Shown here: one piece after another, positions 1-5,783 of the stretch | Position numbering within the stretch: the stretch's first letter is position 1 | How the letters are laid out: each line of letters opens with the position of its first letter | DNA from: Bacteriovoracaceae bacterium | GTDB lineage: Bacteria; Bdellovibrionota; UBA1018 | Direction of reading: 5' to 3' | NCBI GenBank assembly: GCA_947500275.1 | Contig: CANMSW010000149.1 | Coordinates: forward strand, 1-5,894 | Length of the DNA: 5,894 bases | Translations under genes and position numbers: made by a program | The notes under the pieces: generated by a model | Databases searched by the model: none | Told to the model about the DNA's origin: nothing | What the model saw: only the letters and a program-made list of their open reading frames with translations

Positions 1-379
1 AGCTCTTCAGGAGTGGAATGCAGCATTCGAAGAGTTGAAGTATCAAAACGCGGTGAAATCGTGGTCTGAGCTTGTGACTGCGTGCGACCTCTATATCAAC
101 GAGCAAAAGCCATGGGCCTTAGCGAAGGACCCGGCTCAGGCAGGGCGTTTGCACACCGTTTTGACTGTGTGCATGCAAGTGATTGAAGCGCTGGGGGTCT
201 TGATCTATCCGGTTCTGCCCGAGGCTTCTCTGAAGATCTGTGGGGCATTGGGCCTTGAAACTCCCGACTTGAAAGCCGTGACTCGGGCGGAAGTACGCGC
301 ATTCCCAGCGATCGCTGAAGTTCCAAAGCTTTTCATGCGGATCGCGCTTCCCGCGCCTGAAGCAGATTCAAAAGCTTGA
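1..379 (+). CDS. metG: Methionyl-tRNA synthetase, C-terminal anticodon-binding part (5' partial)
   Basis: The frame is open from the window edge (first full codon at 2) to TGA at 377-379, giving 125 residues. MetG charges initiator and elongator tRNA-Met with methionine in the cytoplasm. What remains is the helical anticodon-binding domain. The motif NEQKPWALAKDP matches the conserved stretch of class Ia MetRS that reads roughly KPW-LAK, followed by helices resembling the family's VLTVCMQVIEALGVLIYPVLP segment. The chain ends shortly after PKLFMRI, equivalent to the LFPRI tail of MetRS cores. The gene therefore has no fused C-terminal EMAP/Trbp111-type tRNA-binding domain, so this is the short form. 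A TTG at 35 could be read as a start but is internal: the homology continues upstream of it. The stop lies 8 bp from the stop of the convergent oxygenase gene. Identification rests on recognised motifs, not a search. Confidence 0.9.
   Translation, partial: ALQEWNAAFEELKYQNAVKSWSELVTACDLYINEQKPWALAKDPAQAGRLHTVLTVCMQVIEALGVLIYPVLPEASLKICGALGLETPDLKAVTRAEVRAFPAIAEVPKLFMRIALPAPEADSKA
326..377. repeat. Nested inverted repeat at the metG 3' end
   Basis: AAGCTTTT at 326-333 is the exact reverse complement of AAAAGCTT at 370-377. Inside it GCTTC (346-350) pairs with GAAGC (359-363) around an 8-nt loop. The structure sits over the last metG codons, just before the convergent gene end, where a bidirectional terminator would be expected. 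No T-run follows on the plus strand, and the outer loop is long, so a terminator role is only a possibility. An 8-bp match at this distance could also be chance. Confidence 0.25.
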
Positions 380-387
380 TCGCAGAG

Positions 388-1008
388 TCAGCGGACCCAG
401 TCGTAGTTGAAAGAAACGCTGATGCGTTCTTGCTCTACGAGGTTCGCTGGCACTTCGTGTTTCATCCAGCTTTCAAAGAGCACCAGCATGCCGGCTTCGG
501 GGTTCAGATTCACGAAACGCTGATTGCGCGGACTTGCCTTAGGTTTTCGGGGGGGCGAACCCATGAAGAAGCCCAACCGAGGATCCTCAATTTTGAACGG
601 GCCCGATCCCTTGGGTACCTGCAAGTAAAAGGTTCCACTGATCGCCGAGAGCGGATGGATGTGGAAACTGTGGTGACTGTGCTTTCCCATGATATTGATC
701 CAGCACGTGCCCATTTCTAAGCGGCCGCCATCGAGATCCATTTCGAGATGCTCAGCGTATTTACTCACCTGACCATCGATCCACGTCTTCAGGCGATCAA
801 AACCGGACGAACGAAACGGGAGATTGGAAATCGACGAGTAGGATGTGTAGCCTGCTGGGTAGTTTTTCTTCGACCAGCGCATGCCCTCGGGATCGCTCGC
901 CTGGAAGAGTCGGGCCTCCTTGGTGAGCGACCGAATAAAATCCTTCGCTTTTGGACCCGTTTTCTTGCTGATATAGATATCGGTTGGAAAGAGGGAGTGA
1001 ATGCTCAT
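388..1008 (-). CDS. 2OG-Fe(II) oxygenase-like protein (PF13759/TIGR02466-type)
   Basis: This 206-residue protein is probably a cytoplasmic 2-oxoglutarate/Fe(II)-dependent oxygenase with a double-stranded beta-helix core; substrate unknown. It opens with SLFPTDIY, like the LFPTPIY start of the TIGR02466 family. The core follows: CWINIMGKHSHHSFHIHP (about 102-119), SGTFYLQVP (124-132), EDPR (141-144), then GMLVLFESWMKHEVPAN (173-189) and ERISVSFN (194-201). From the general fold, H116 and/or H118 and H184 are likely metal ligands and R195 the 2OG-carboxylate arginine; these assignments are inferred. The usual HxD/E acid is not seen: the motif is HIH. I chose ATG at 1008, not the in-frame ATG at 1038. 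It overlaps the upstream gene's TGA as ATGA, and family similarity begins there; the ten extra upstream residues look unlike the family. Only a weak GGGA lies upstream, consistent with translational coupling. Function beyond the fold is unknown. Confidence 0.8.
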   Translation of the reverse strand: MSIHSLFPTDIYISKKTGPKAKDFIRSLTKEARLFQASDPEGMRWSKKNYPAGYTSYSSISNLPFRSSGFDRLKTWIDGQVSKYAEHLEMDLDGGRLEMGTCWINIMGKHSHHSFHIHPLSAISGTFYLQVPKGSGPFKIEDPRLGFFMGSPPRKPKASPRNQRFVNLNPEAGMLVLFESWMKHEVPANLVEQERISVSFNYDWVR

Positions 1009-2369
1009 GAGTGATCCCGGCTTTGAGGTTCTGCCCATTGAATAGGCGCGATTGGGGCCAGGAGCTTGGGTAGAATTCGAACCCCTTGGCGGATCACACG
1101 CGCCTGAACTTCAGGGTCTTCGAAGCGGCTAGTCACGAGCAGCGCGTCGTCCTGCACGCCTAAGAATTCGATCGTCTCAAGCCCGGAGCGAGCGTCGACC
1201 CCGAGGTCATGATCGCAGAGCCAGAAGATATTGGAGCCTTCGACCCAGTTTGAACGGTACCACTCTACAGCCCCTTCGGGATCCCGAAGGTGGACTGGCG
1301 AGCAAGGGAGGTCTTTTAAGCGCATGGCCCAAAGACGGTGAATGGACGGATCGTCGTCTAGAATGACGAGGGTGCAGTTTTTCGGAAGTTGGATTTCGTC
1401 GGCAAACCAATCGGGTGCTTTCGCTCGTCCGAGTGTTTTTGCGGGTCCGACTTTTTGACCGGAAGCCATGATCTGAATTTCTAAGAGTCCGTGCTCAGAC
1501 TGCATCACTTCTAAAACAAACGGTGAGGAGTGGGACGCGGCCGCATGCTCGAGGTGCTTCATCAGCTCGGTCGCAAAGGCACGGCGCTTCAGGTTGACGA
1601 AAACACCAAATCCATTTCCGTTCCACCACTTGAGCTTGATGAACTTTCCGGATCGGTCTTGAGCTCGAACAATCGCGCTCTCGAGCACGGGTTCAAGGAG
1701 CTGTACTTCAGGTGACTCGTCTTCAGCCCGGGACGAAGTCGCGAGTCGTGGTTTCCGCAACCGCGGCGTCGCTGGAGCCGAAGAGGCCGGCTCTGCTTTC
1801 GATTCGATTTTTTGTTCCTCGATTTGGACTGAGTCGGGAAGGTCTTCAGGCTCAGCTGGAAGAGGCAATTCCTTTCTCAACAGGGTCGCAATGCCTTCTC
1901 GGGAGGAAAGTTTTCTTGCGACTTCTTTCATCGAAAGACAGGACGCTTCGAGGGCTTCACGCGCCTGAGTGTCGAGTACGGGCGTAGTCTCAGGATTGGT
2001 CACCGAGAGTAAATGGGCTAGAGGCGACCTGAGGTCGTGCGCCAGCTGTTGGGAAAGGCGCGATAGAAAGCGCTCTTCGTTTTCGGAAAGCTCGAGCGTT
2101 TGAGTCGGGTCTGCATCATGGGGAAACGCGGGAGCGGTCACCGCTTCGCTCGGCGGGGTCGCTTCCGGTTCGACTGGAGCGGGCGTGGATTCTGTTAGGG
2201 TGCTCTGCTCTTCCGGGGCCTTCGCCGTGGCCACTTGGACCTCCGGTGCAGCGCTGACCTCGGACGCGACGGCGCGTTTGAGTTTGATCGAAAGCCAGAT
2301 GTTGAATGCAGCGCTAGTGAAGAGCGCAATAATTCCCAAAAGACTCATGGAGCTGAATGACTCTGCCAC
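1005..2369 (-). CDS. Membrane-anchored hybrid histidine-kinase-like protein with degenerate ATPase region and C-terminal receiver
   Basis: This is a 454-residue protein if started at GTG 2369. Domains in order: one N-terminal membrane segment (about 9-28, LLGIIALFTSAAFNIWLSIK); a long Pro/Ala/Glu-rich linker (about 33-90); and a HisKA-like helical hairpin with H-box QQLAHDLRSPL, where His111 is the putative phosphosite. A second low-complexity linker follows (about 165-220). Next is a remnant of the HATPase fold (about 220-310), in which the N-box position reads LMKHLEHAA and DxGxG is replaced by ASGQKVG. No ATP lid or GLGL box is seen. A receiver completes the protein (about 332-445): acidic pocket DDD 338-340, likely phospho-Asp D386 in CDHDLG, T413 and K435. 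GTG 2369 is preferred because GGGGGA lies 7 nt upstream. ATG 2348 (no clear SD) and GTG 2420 are alternatives. It probably relays phosphate or signals through the receiver and is not an active kinase alone. The gene sits 75 bp after uup and overlaps the oxygenase gene by 4 bp. Confidence 0.8.
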   Translation of the reverse strand: MAESFSSMSLLGIIALFTSAAFNIWLSIKLKRAVASEVSAAPEVQVATAKAPEEQSTLTESTPAPVEPEATPPSEAVTAPAFPHDADPTQTLELSENEERFLSRLSQQLAHDLRSPLAHLLSVTNPETTPVLDTQAREALEASCLSMKEVARKLSSREGIATLLRKELPLPAEPEDLPDSVQIEEQKIESKAEPASSAPATPRLRKPRLATSSRAEDESPEVQLLEPVLESAIVRAQDRSGKFIKLKWWNGNGFGVFVNLKRRAFATELMKHLEHAAASHSSPFVLEVMQSEHGLLEIQIMASGQKVGPAKTLGRAKAPDWFADEIQLPKNCTLVILDDDPSIHRLWAMRLKDLPCSPVHLRDPEGAVEWYRSNWVEGSNIFWLCDHDLGVDARSGLETIEFLGVQDDALLVTSRFEDPEVQARVIRQGVRILPKLLAPIAPIQWAEPQSRDHS

Positions 2370-2376
2370 GAAACAA

Positions 2377-2382
2377 TCCCCC
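2377..2382 (-). promoter_or_regulatory. Shine-Dalgarno deciding a GTG start
   Basis: On the minus strand GGGGGA lies 7 nt before GTG at 2369-2367. Neither the ATG at 2348 nor the GTG at 2420 has a comparable purine run. This is the main reason for placing the kinase-like protein's start here; the choice adds only seven residues before the membrane segment. Confidence 0.5.
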
Positions 2383-2444
2383 GAAAAACACGTGCTTTGA
2401 AACTGACCAGACCCTCTCACGAGAGTTTCAGGGAATAAAGCTGA

Positions 2445-4289
2445 TCAGCCCTGAAGGGCCTCAAGTTCTGCCCAGCGCGCGTAAAGTTTCTCCACTTTTT
2501 CTTGAGCCGAATGGAGAGCTGACAGGGTCTCGCGGAGTTTCGTAGGCGATTTAAGAGACTCGGAGGACTGTGACTCGCCTGAGAGGCGCGCAACCTCGGC
2601 CTCGGCGTTGTGGATGGTGAGCTCCATCGATTCCCACTCGCGTTGATCCTTATAGCTGAGCTTCTTTTTTGGGGCTTTCCCAGCGGTCGCGGCAGACTTG
2701 GCTAAATTCTGCTGATTTCTGGCTGCTTTTTCGCGTTCTTTTCGCTTCTCGTCCTCGCGGGCCACGCGTTCTCGCTCATGAGTTTCCCATTGGGGATAAC
2801 CCTCGAACGCGGTGACCTCGGGGGCATCGGTGTCGAAATTTTTTGAGAAGGCCAAGATCTTAGAAGTGACTTGATCGAGGAACCAGCGGTCGTGCGTCAC
2901 CAAGAGCACTGCGCCAGGAAACGAGCGCAGACAGTCTTCAAGGACTTCGAGGGTGGCGAGGTCGAGGTCATTGGTGGGCTCGTCCAGGACCAAGAGGTTT
3001 GCGGGCCTGAGCATCAAGCGCGCAAGCAGGAGCCTGCTTTGCTCACCGCCGGAAAGCTTCCCCACTTCCATGTCCATCTGGCCGGTCGAAAAGAGAAAGC
3101 GATCGAGGTAGCTGCGGATGTGGAGCTTATTTCCTCGAAAGTCGACGGTATCGCCGACGGGGCACAACGTTTTCAGAAGAGTCGTATTCGGATCGAGGGC
3201 CTCTCGGTTTTGTTCGAACCAGGCCACCTGGAGCTGCTCGGCATATCGGACTTCCCCGGTATCCGGTTGTTCAGCCCCAGTGAGGAGTCGAATGAGCGTC
3301 GATTTCCCGCAACCGTTTGGTCCTAAGAGTCCAAGCCGAGTCTTCGGAGTGATCAAAAGATCGGTTTTCGGAACAATCGCTTTCTCACCGAACGTCTTCG
3401 AAATACCCCGGGCTTCGATCAGTTTCTTGGGATTCTTCTCGGATGCCTCAAAGTCGAGTCGCACTTTTTGATCGCGCGTTCTCCAGGCGAGCTCGACGGC
3501 TTCGTCTTTCATCGACTCGGCGCGGTTAATCCTGGCTTGTTGTTTCGTTGTCCGAGCTTTCGCGCCTCGGCGAAGCCACTCGATTTCGCGGCGGAGGGTG
3601 TTTTGGAGCGTCGACTCCCGTTTATCAAGTGACGCACGCTGATTGTCGCTGGCCTCCACGAAGTCTGAATACGAACCCGAAATACTGAGCAATCCCCCGG
3701 GATTGCGCCGGTCGAGCTCGATGATTCGTGTCGCGATGCGCTCTAAGAAAAGCCGATCATGGGTGATGGTGATGCTGGCAAAGGGAGCATCGACCAGGAA
3801 GTCCTCAAGCCAGCGAATCGTCTCGACATCCAGATGGTTGGTCGGCTCGTCGAGCAAGAGAAGGTCGGGTACTTTGACCAGCTCGCGTCCTAGTGCGACC
3901 CGCTTCTTCCAGCCGCCCGAGAGCGGTTCCACCAAGCCCTCCGGCAATTCAAGCTTGGAGCGAATTTCTCGGACTTTCTCGATCTTTTCCCACTCTGGGT
4001 CACCGCCGGAAAGCAACGGCTCCATGAGCGTGTCTTCGATCGTTGCTCCGGGACTGAAGGTTGGGACCTGCGCCAGGTACGCGACTCGAAGGCCACGCTG
4101 CACAGAAAGGTTCCCCGTGTCGTAGGGCTCAAGGCCTGCCAGGATCTTCAGGAGAGTGGACTTTCCGGCTCCGTTCGGTCCGATCAGACCGATCCGCTCC
4201 CCGGTCTCAATCGCAAAAGTCAGGTTCTGGAAGAGCGATCGAGCGGAGAAGGCTTTGGTGAGTTGGTGGGCGCTAAGAAGTACGGCCAT
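2445..4289 (-). CDS. uup: Uup-type ABC-F ATPase
   Basis: This 614-residue soluble protein has two ABC ATPase domains and no membrane segment. ABC-F proteins bind ribosomes or DNA-linked complexes rather than transport; E. coli Uup (about 635 aa) is linked to precise transposon excision, branched-DNA binding and ribosome function. NBD1 has Walker A GPNGAGKST (37-45), signature LSGGW (123-127), Walker B LLLLDEPTNHLD (143-154) and H-switch THDR (176-179). The basic interdomain linker is about 220-275 (EIEWLRRGAKARTTKQQARI). NBD2 has GPNGCGKST (323-331), LSGGEQ (412-417), LLVLDEPTNDLD (432-443) and THDR (465-468). A charged C-terminal arm with KKKLSYKDQREWE and final LYARWAELEAL is the Uup hallmark coiled coil. 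All catalytic motifs are intact. The NBD1 stretch between Q-loop and signature is short against E. coli Uup as I remember it. ATG 4289 is chosen because the ABC fold begins directly after it; no clear SD precedes it. The frame is open further upstream, but the upstream peptide looks non-coding. Confidence 0.93.
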   Translation of the reverse strand: MAVLLSAHQLTKAFSARSLFQNLTFAIETGERIGLIGPNGAGKSTLLKILAGLEPYDTGNLSVQRGLRVAYLAQVPTFSPGATIEDTLMEPLLSGGDPEWEKIEKVREIRSKLELPEGLVEPLSGGWKKRVALGRELVKVPDLLLLDEPTNHLDVETIRWLEDFLVDAPFASITITHDRLFLERIATRIIELDRRNPGGLLSISGSYSDFVEASDNQRASLDKRESTLQNTLRREIEWLRRGAKARTTKQQARINRAESMKDEAVELAWRTRDQKVRLDFEASEKNPKKLIEARGISKTFGEKAIVPKTDLLITPKTRLGLLGPNGCGKSTLIRLLTGAEQPDTGEVRYAEQLQVAWFEQNREALDPNTTLLKTLCPVGDTVDFRGNKLHIRSYLDRFLFSTGQMDMEVGKLSGGEQSRLLLARLMLRPANLLVLDEPTNDLDLATLEVLEDCLRSFPGAVLLVTHDRWFLDQVTSKILAFSKNFDTDAPEVTAFEGYPQWETHERERVAREDEKRKEREKAARNQQNLAKSAATAGKAPKKKLSYKDQREWESMELTIHNAEAEVARLSGESQSSESLKSPTKLRETLSALHSAQEKVEKLYARWAELEALQG

Positions 4290-4332
4290 GGTATCGGTGG
4301 CAGTAGCGGATTGGTGGCGCTGTGTCGAGGGC

Positions 4333-4420
4333 CCAGATCCCAGAAAAGCCGACCGACTGGGCTTTACCGTTGGCCGCTTGCGTGGTCTGATTTCAATCAC
4401 CCATAAATAACTGGATCTGG
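4333..4420. repeat. Inverted repeat CCAGATCC / GGATCTGG in the divergent promoter region
   Basis: CCAGATCC at 4333-4340 is the exact reverse complement of GGATCTGG at 4413-4420, with 72 bp between. The right arm overlaps the ribosome-binding site of the exported-protein gene. It could be a pair of half-sites for a regulator or a leader-RNA pairing. An 8-bp match in a 143-bp spacer has a small but real chance of arising by accident, so function is unproven. Confidence 0.3.
4378..4407 (+). promoter_or_regulatory. Weak sigma-70-like promoter candidate for the exported-protein gene
   Basis: TTGCGT (4378-4383) and CATAAA (4402-4407) are 18 bp apart, with 3/6 and 4/6 matches to the TTGACA/TATAAT consensus. 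Transcription from here would start near 4414 and give a short leader containing the GGAGGT site. It is the best pair I found by eye in the spacer, but the consensus match is poor. Confidence 0.25.
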
Positions 4421-4424
4421 AGGT
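4419..4424 (+). promoter_or_regulatory. Shine-Dalgarno GGAGGT
   Basis: GGAGGT ends 8 nt before ATG 4433. It is a near-consensus ribosome-binding site and fixes the start of the exported protein, whose signal peptide begins at that ATG. Confidence 0.75.
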
Positions 4425-4432
4425 CCCCACCC

Positions 4433-4873
4433 ATGTCGAAATGCATCACGGCTCTCGTTGTCGCGCTCCTGCTCTCTACCCCTGCGTTGGCTCACGTTGA
4501 ACTGGGTCGCTATTCTGGAACGCTCGGAGAAGCGGGCGCTCCTTGTTATATCGATATTCTGAATGTCCGATTTGAAGGTGGAATCCCTCATCCCCTGAAC
4601 GAGCGCGTGGATGTTCGGTTGGACAATGGAATGGAGCTCACGCTCTCTCATCTTCCACAAATCAACCGCTCAGAAAAAACGGTGCGTCCTGAGGGCGGAA
4701 AGCTCACGGGCGTCAAGGGAACACGGGGTGTTGGCGATGCGGCCATTCTGGAGATGATCCATTCGGATGAGTATACGGGCCCTGTTTCTTTAACCGTCAT
4801 TCACGATGACTACAAAGATTCGGCTCGGTCGTCTCAATCAGAGTGCGTCAAGCTTCGTAAGCAAGAAGAGTAA
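4433..4873 (+). CDS. Small exported (periplasmic) protein of unknown function
   Basis: The 146-residue product begins with a classic Sec signal peptide. It has one Lys at residue 3, a hydrophobic core (about 5-15, ITALVVALLLS) and a likely signal peptidase I site after TPALA, so the mature protein would start near His21. There is no lipobox, so periplasmic or secreted rather than lipoprotein. The mature part is about 126 residues and looks beta-rich and polar. Only two cysteines are in it, C38 (GAPCYID) and C138 (SECVKL), one near each end, which could form a disulfide clamping the chain. The phrase HPLNERV and the glycine-rich GRYSGTLGEAG start are the most distinctive stretches, but I do not recognise a named family. 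It is transcribed alone, divergent from uup. A probable terminator lies 40 bp past its stop. Confidence 0.8.
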   Translation: MSKCITALVVALLLSTPALAHVELGRYSGTLGEAGAPCYIDILNVRFEGGIPHPLNERVDVRLDNGMELTLSHLPQINRSEKTVRPEGGKLTGVKGTRGVGDAAILEMIHSDEYTGPVSLTVIHDDYKDSARSSQSECVKLRKQEE

Positions 4874-4875
4874 TT

Positions 4876-5613
4876 TCAAGGCGAACTCTGGATCGCTTCG
4901 ATTAAGTGATATCGCCCTGGCTCAAGCTCCCATCGGAGAAAGTGCCGGGGCATTTTTTTAAAATAGTCGGAAGTAGCGTGGTCTTGGAGCTCGACGACGG
5001 CCGCCCCGTTTTGGTTTGTGTTTTGGTAGAATGAGGCGAGGATTTCCGAATCGCTGAGGCCCGCGTCTGAACGCGCATTACTCGCGTTGATTTCGGGGCG
5101 AAGCGAGCCGGACACTCGGTCGTAGAAGCTTGCCCAGGTGCGCCCCTCAAGAAGAGTCTCGAGTTCCTGCTTCCAAAACGGCAATTGCGATTCGTAGGAA
5201 TCCTCAAAATAGAGCTGCCCCCAAAGATTGCAGAACAAAACTGAAGCGTCCTTGAGCTCGGGGTCACCGAGGAGGACTCGAAGCGACTCGCCTGGCTTCG
5301 GGTCACAAATGCCGAGGCCATCGCCGGCCGAGATTTTAAGCTGGGGACTCTTGAATCGTTTCTTTAAGATCCACAAGGCGAGGGGGTCGAGATCGCGCGC
5401 GATGACTTTTGGATAGGAACGCAGAAACTCAAGAGGCAGACACCATCCAGCGCTTGGTCCGATGAGAAGCAGCGGACGATCCTTTGGCGGGGACCAGTGG
5501 TCCCTGAGCCAAGATCCGAGTGACTCGCGAAAAGGGCGCCAGGTCTTCGAGTGATACTTCCAGGCGCGAAAGTGATATACGACTCCCCCCGAAGGAGAGA
5601 TGAGCGAGGTCAT
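4876..5613 (-). CDS. Class I SAM-methyltransferase-fold protein, target unknown
   Basis: The product is 245 residues from ATG 5613. An N-terminal helical lead (about 15-45, rich in Trp/Arg/His) precedes a Rossmann-like start. LLLIGPSAG (48-56) resembles methyltransferase motif I, and VIARDLDPLA (70-79) ends a second strand with acidic residues suited to binding the SAM ribose. SAGDGL (95-100) could be motif III, and VLFCNLWGQL (125-134) the fourth strand. No NPPY-type or other target-defining motif is seen, so the substrate (small molecule, protein or nucleic acid) cannot be named. Motif I departs from the usual GxGxG, so SAM binding is inferred from fold pattern alone. An in-frame TTG at 5622 would add three residues; ATG is preferred, though neither has a clear SD. 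The stop codon is 2 bp from the stop of the convergent exported-protein gene. Confidence 0.7.
   Translation of the reverse strand: MTSLISPSGGVVYHFRAWKYHSKTWRPFRESLGSWLRDHWSPPKDRPLLLIGPSAGWCLPLEFLRSYPKVIARDLDPLALWILKKRFKSPQLKISAGDGLGICDPKPGESLRVLLGDPELKDASVLFCNLWGQLYFEDSYESQLPFWKQELETLLEGRTWASFYDRVSGSLRPEINASNARSDAGLSDSEILASFYQNTNQNGAAVVELQDHATSDYFKKMPRHFLRWELEPGRYHLIEAIQSSP
4914..4959 (+). terminator. Intrinsic terminator for the exported-protein gene, inside the antisense gene
   Basis: GCCCTGGC (4914-4921) pairs with GCCGGGGC (4944-4951) over 8 bp, with one G-U wobble in RNA. The loop holds a second small stem, CTCC (4927-4930) with GGAG (4935-4938), closing the tetraloop CATC. A run of seven T follows at 4953-4959, two bases after the stem. 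GC-rich stem plus T-run, 40 bp after the stop at 4873, fits a Rho-independent terminator on the plus strand. The same bases encode the last residues of the methyltransferase-like protein. Confidence 0.6.
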
Positions 5614-5783
5614 GATGGGCAAGCATGGGACTTTAGCGCAGAAGATTCAACTTTTCCGCGTCACGATCCCTATCGACGGTTACACATTCAGGACCCAGTA
5701 AAGTCCGAGCAGGCGCCTTCACTTCACCCGGAGGGACCGGGGCAGGAGCGCGGATTTTGGACGGGCGGGCTTGGTTAAGAGAA
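5614..5783. other. Spacer between two minus-strand genes
   Basis: These 170 bp lie between the partial gene at the right edge and the methyltransferase-like gene. A short hairpin, CCCGG-TCCCT-CCGGG, falls here on the minus strand but has no T-run after it, so I do not call a terminator. No convincing promoter is visible. A minus-strand frame is open across the whole spacer to a TAA at 5633. It ends in a charged tail with the motif VTVDRDRDAEK, which could be a small coding segment, but it has no supported start. Confidence 0.4.

Larger units (their letters stand above)
4290..4432. promoter_or_regulatory. Divergent intergenic region between uup and the exported-protein gene
   Basis: These 143 bp separate two divergently transcribed starts, so both promoters should lie here or just outside. 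No strong -35/-10 pair is obvious for uup on the minus strand. It also has no recognisable Shine-Dalgarno just before its ATG: the preceding bases are CCACCGATACC. The region contains an 8-bp inverted repeat and a weak plus-strand promoter candidate, listed separately. Confidence 0.55.

Noticed and set aside
388..1014. Plus-strand open frames at 376-720 and 748-1014 opposite the oxygenase gene
   Set aside because: They are antisense to a gene with clear family motifs, have no SD and no recognisable protein features.
2370..2444. Terminator between uup and the kinase-like gene
   Set aside because: CTCT-CGTG-AGAG gives only a 4-bp stem with no T-run directly after it. The T5 run further on follows CACGTG, which has no room for a loop. 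Read-through into the next gene is more likely.
2871..4261. Long plus-strand open frames opposite uup (2871-3326, 3118-3471, 3643-4125, 4061-4261)
   Set aside because: They are mirror frames of a highly conserved ABC-F gene. The translated text is Arg/Ser-rich and domain-free, typical of antisense shadows.
4290..4430. N-terminal extension of uup to 4430
   Set aside because: The extra 47 residues are low in hydrophobic pattern, overlap the divergent promoter region and precede the point where ABC-F similarity starts.
4902..5626. Alternative minus-strand frames inside the methyltransferase-like gene (4902-5321 and 5429-5626)
   Set aside because: Their translations are Ser/Arg-rich and lack domain patterns. 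The 245-residue frame has the Rossmann-like motifs and abuts the convergent gene properly.
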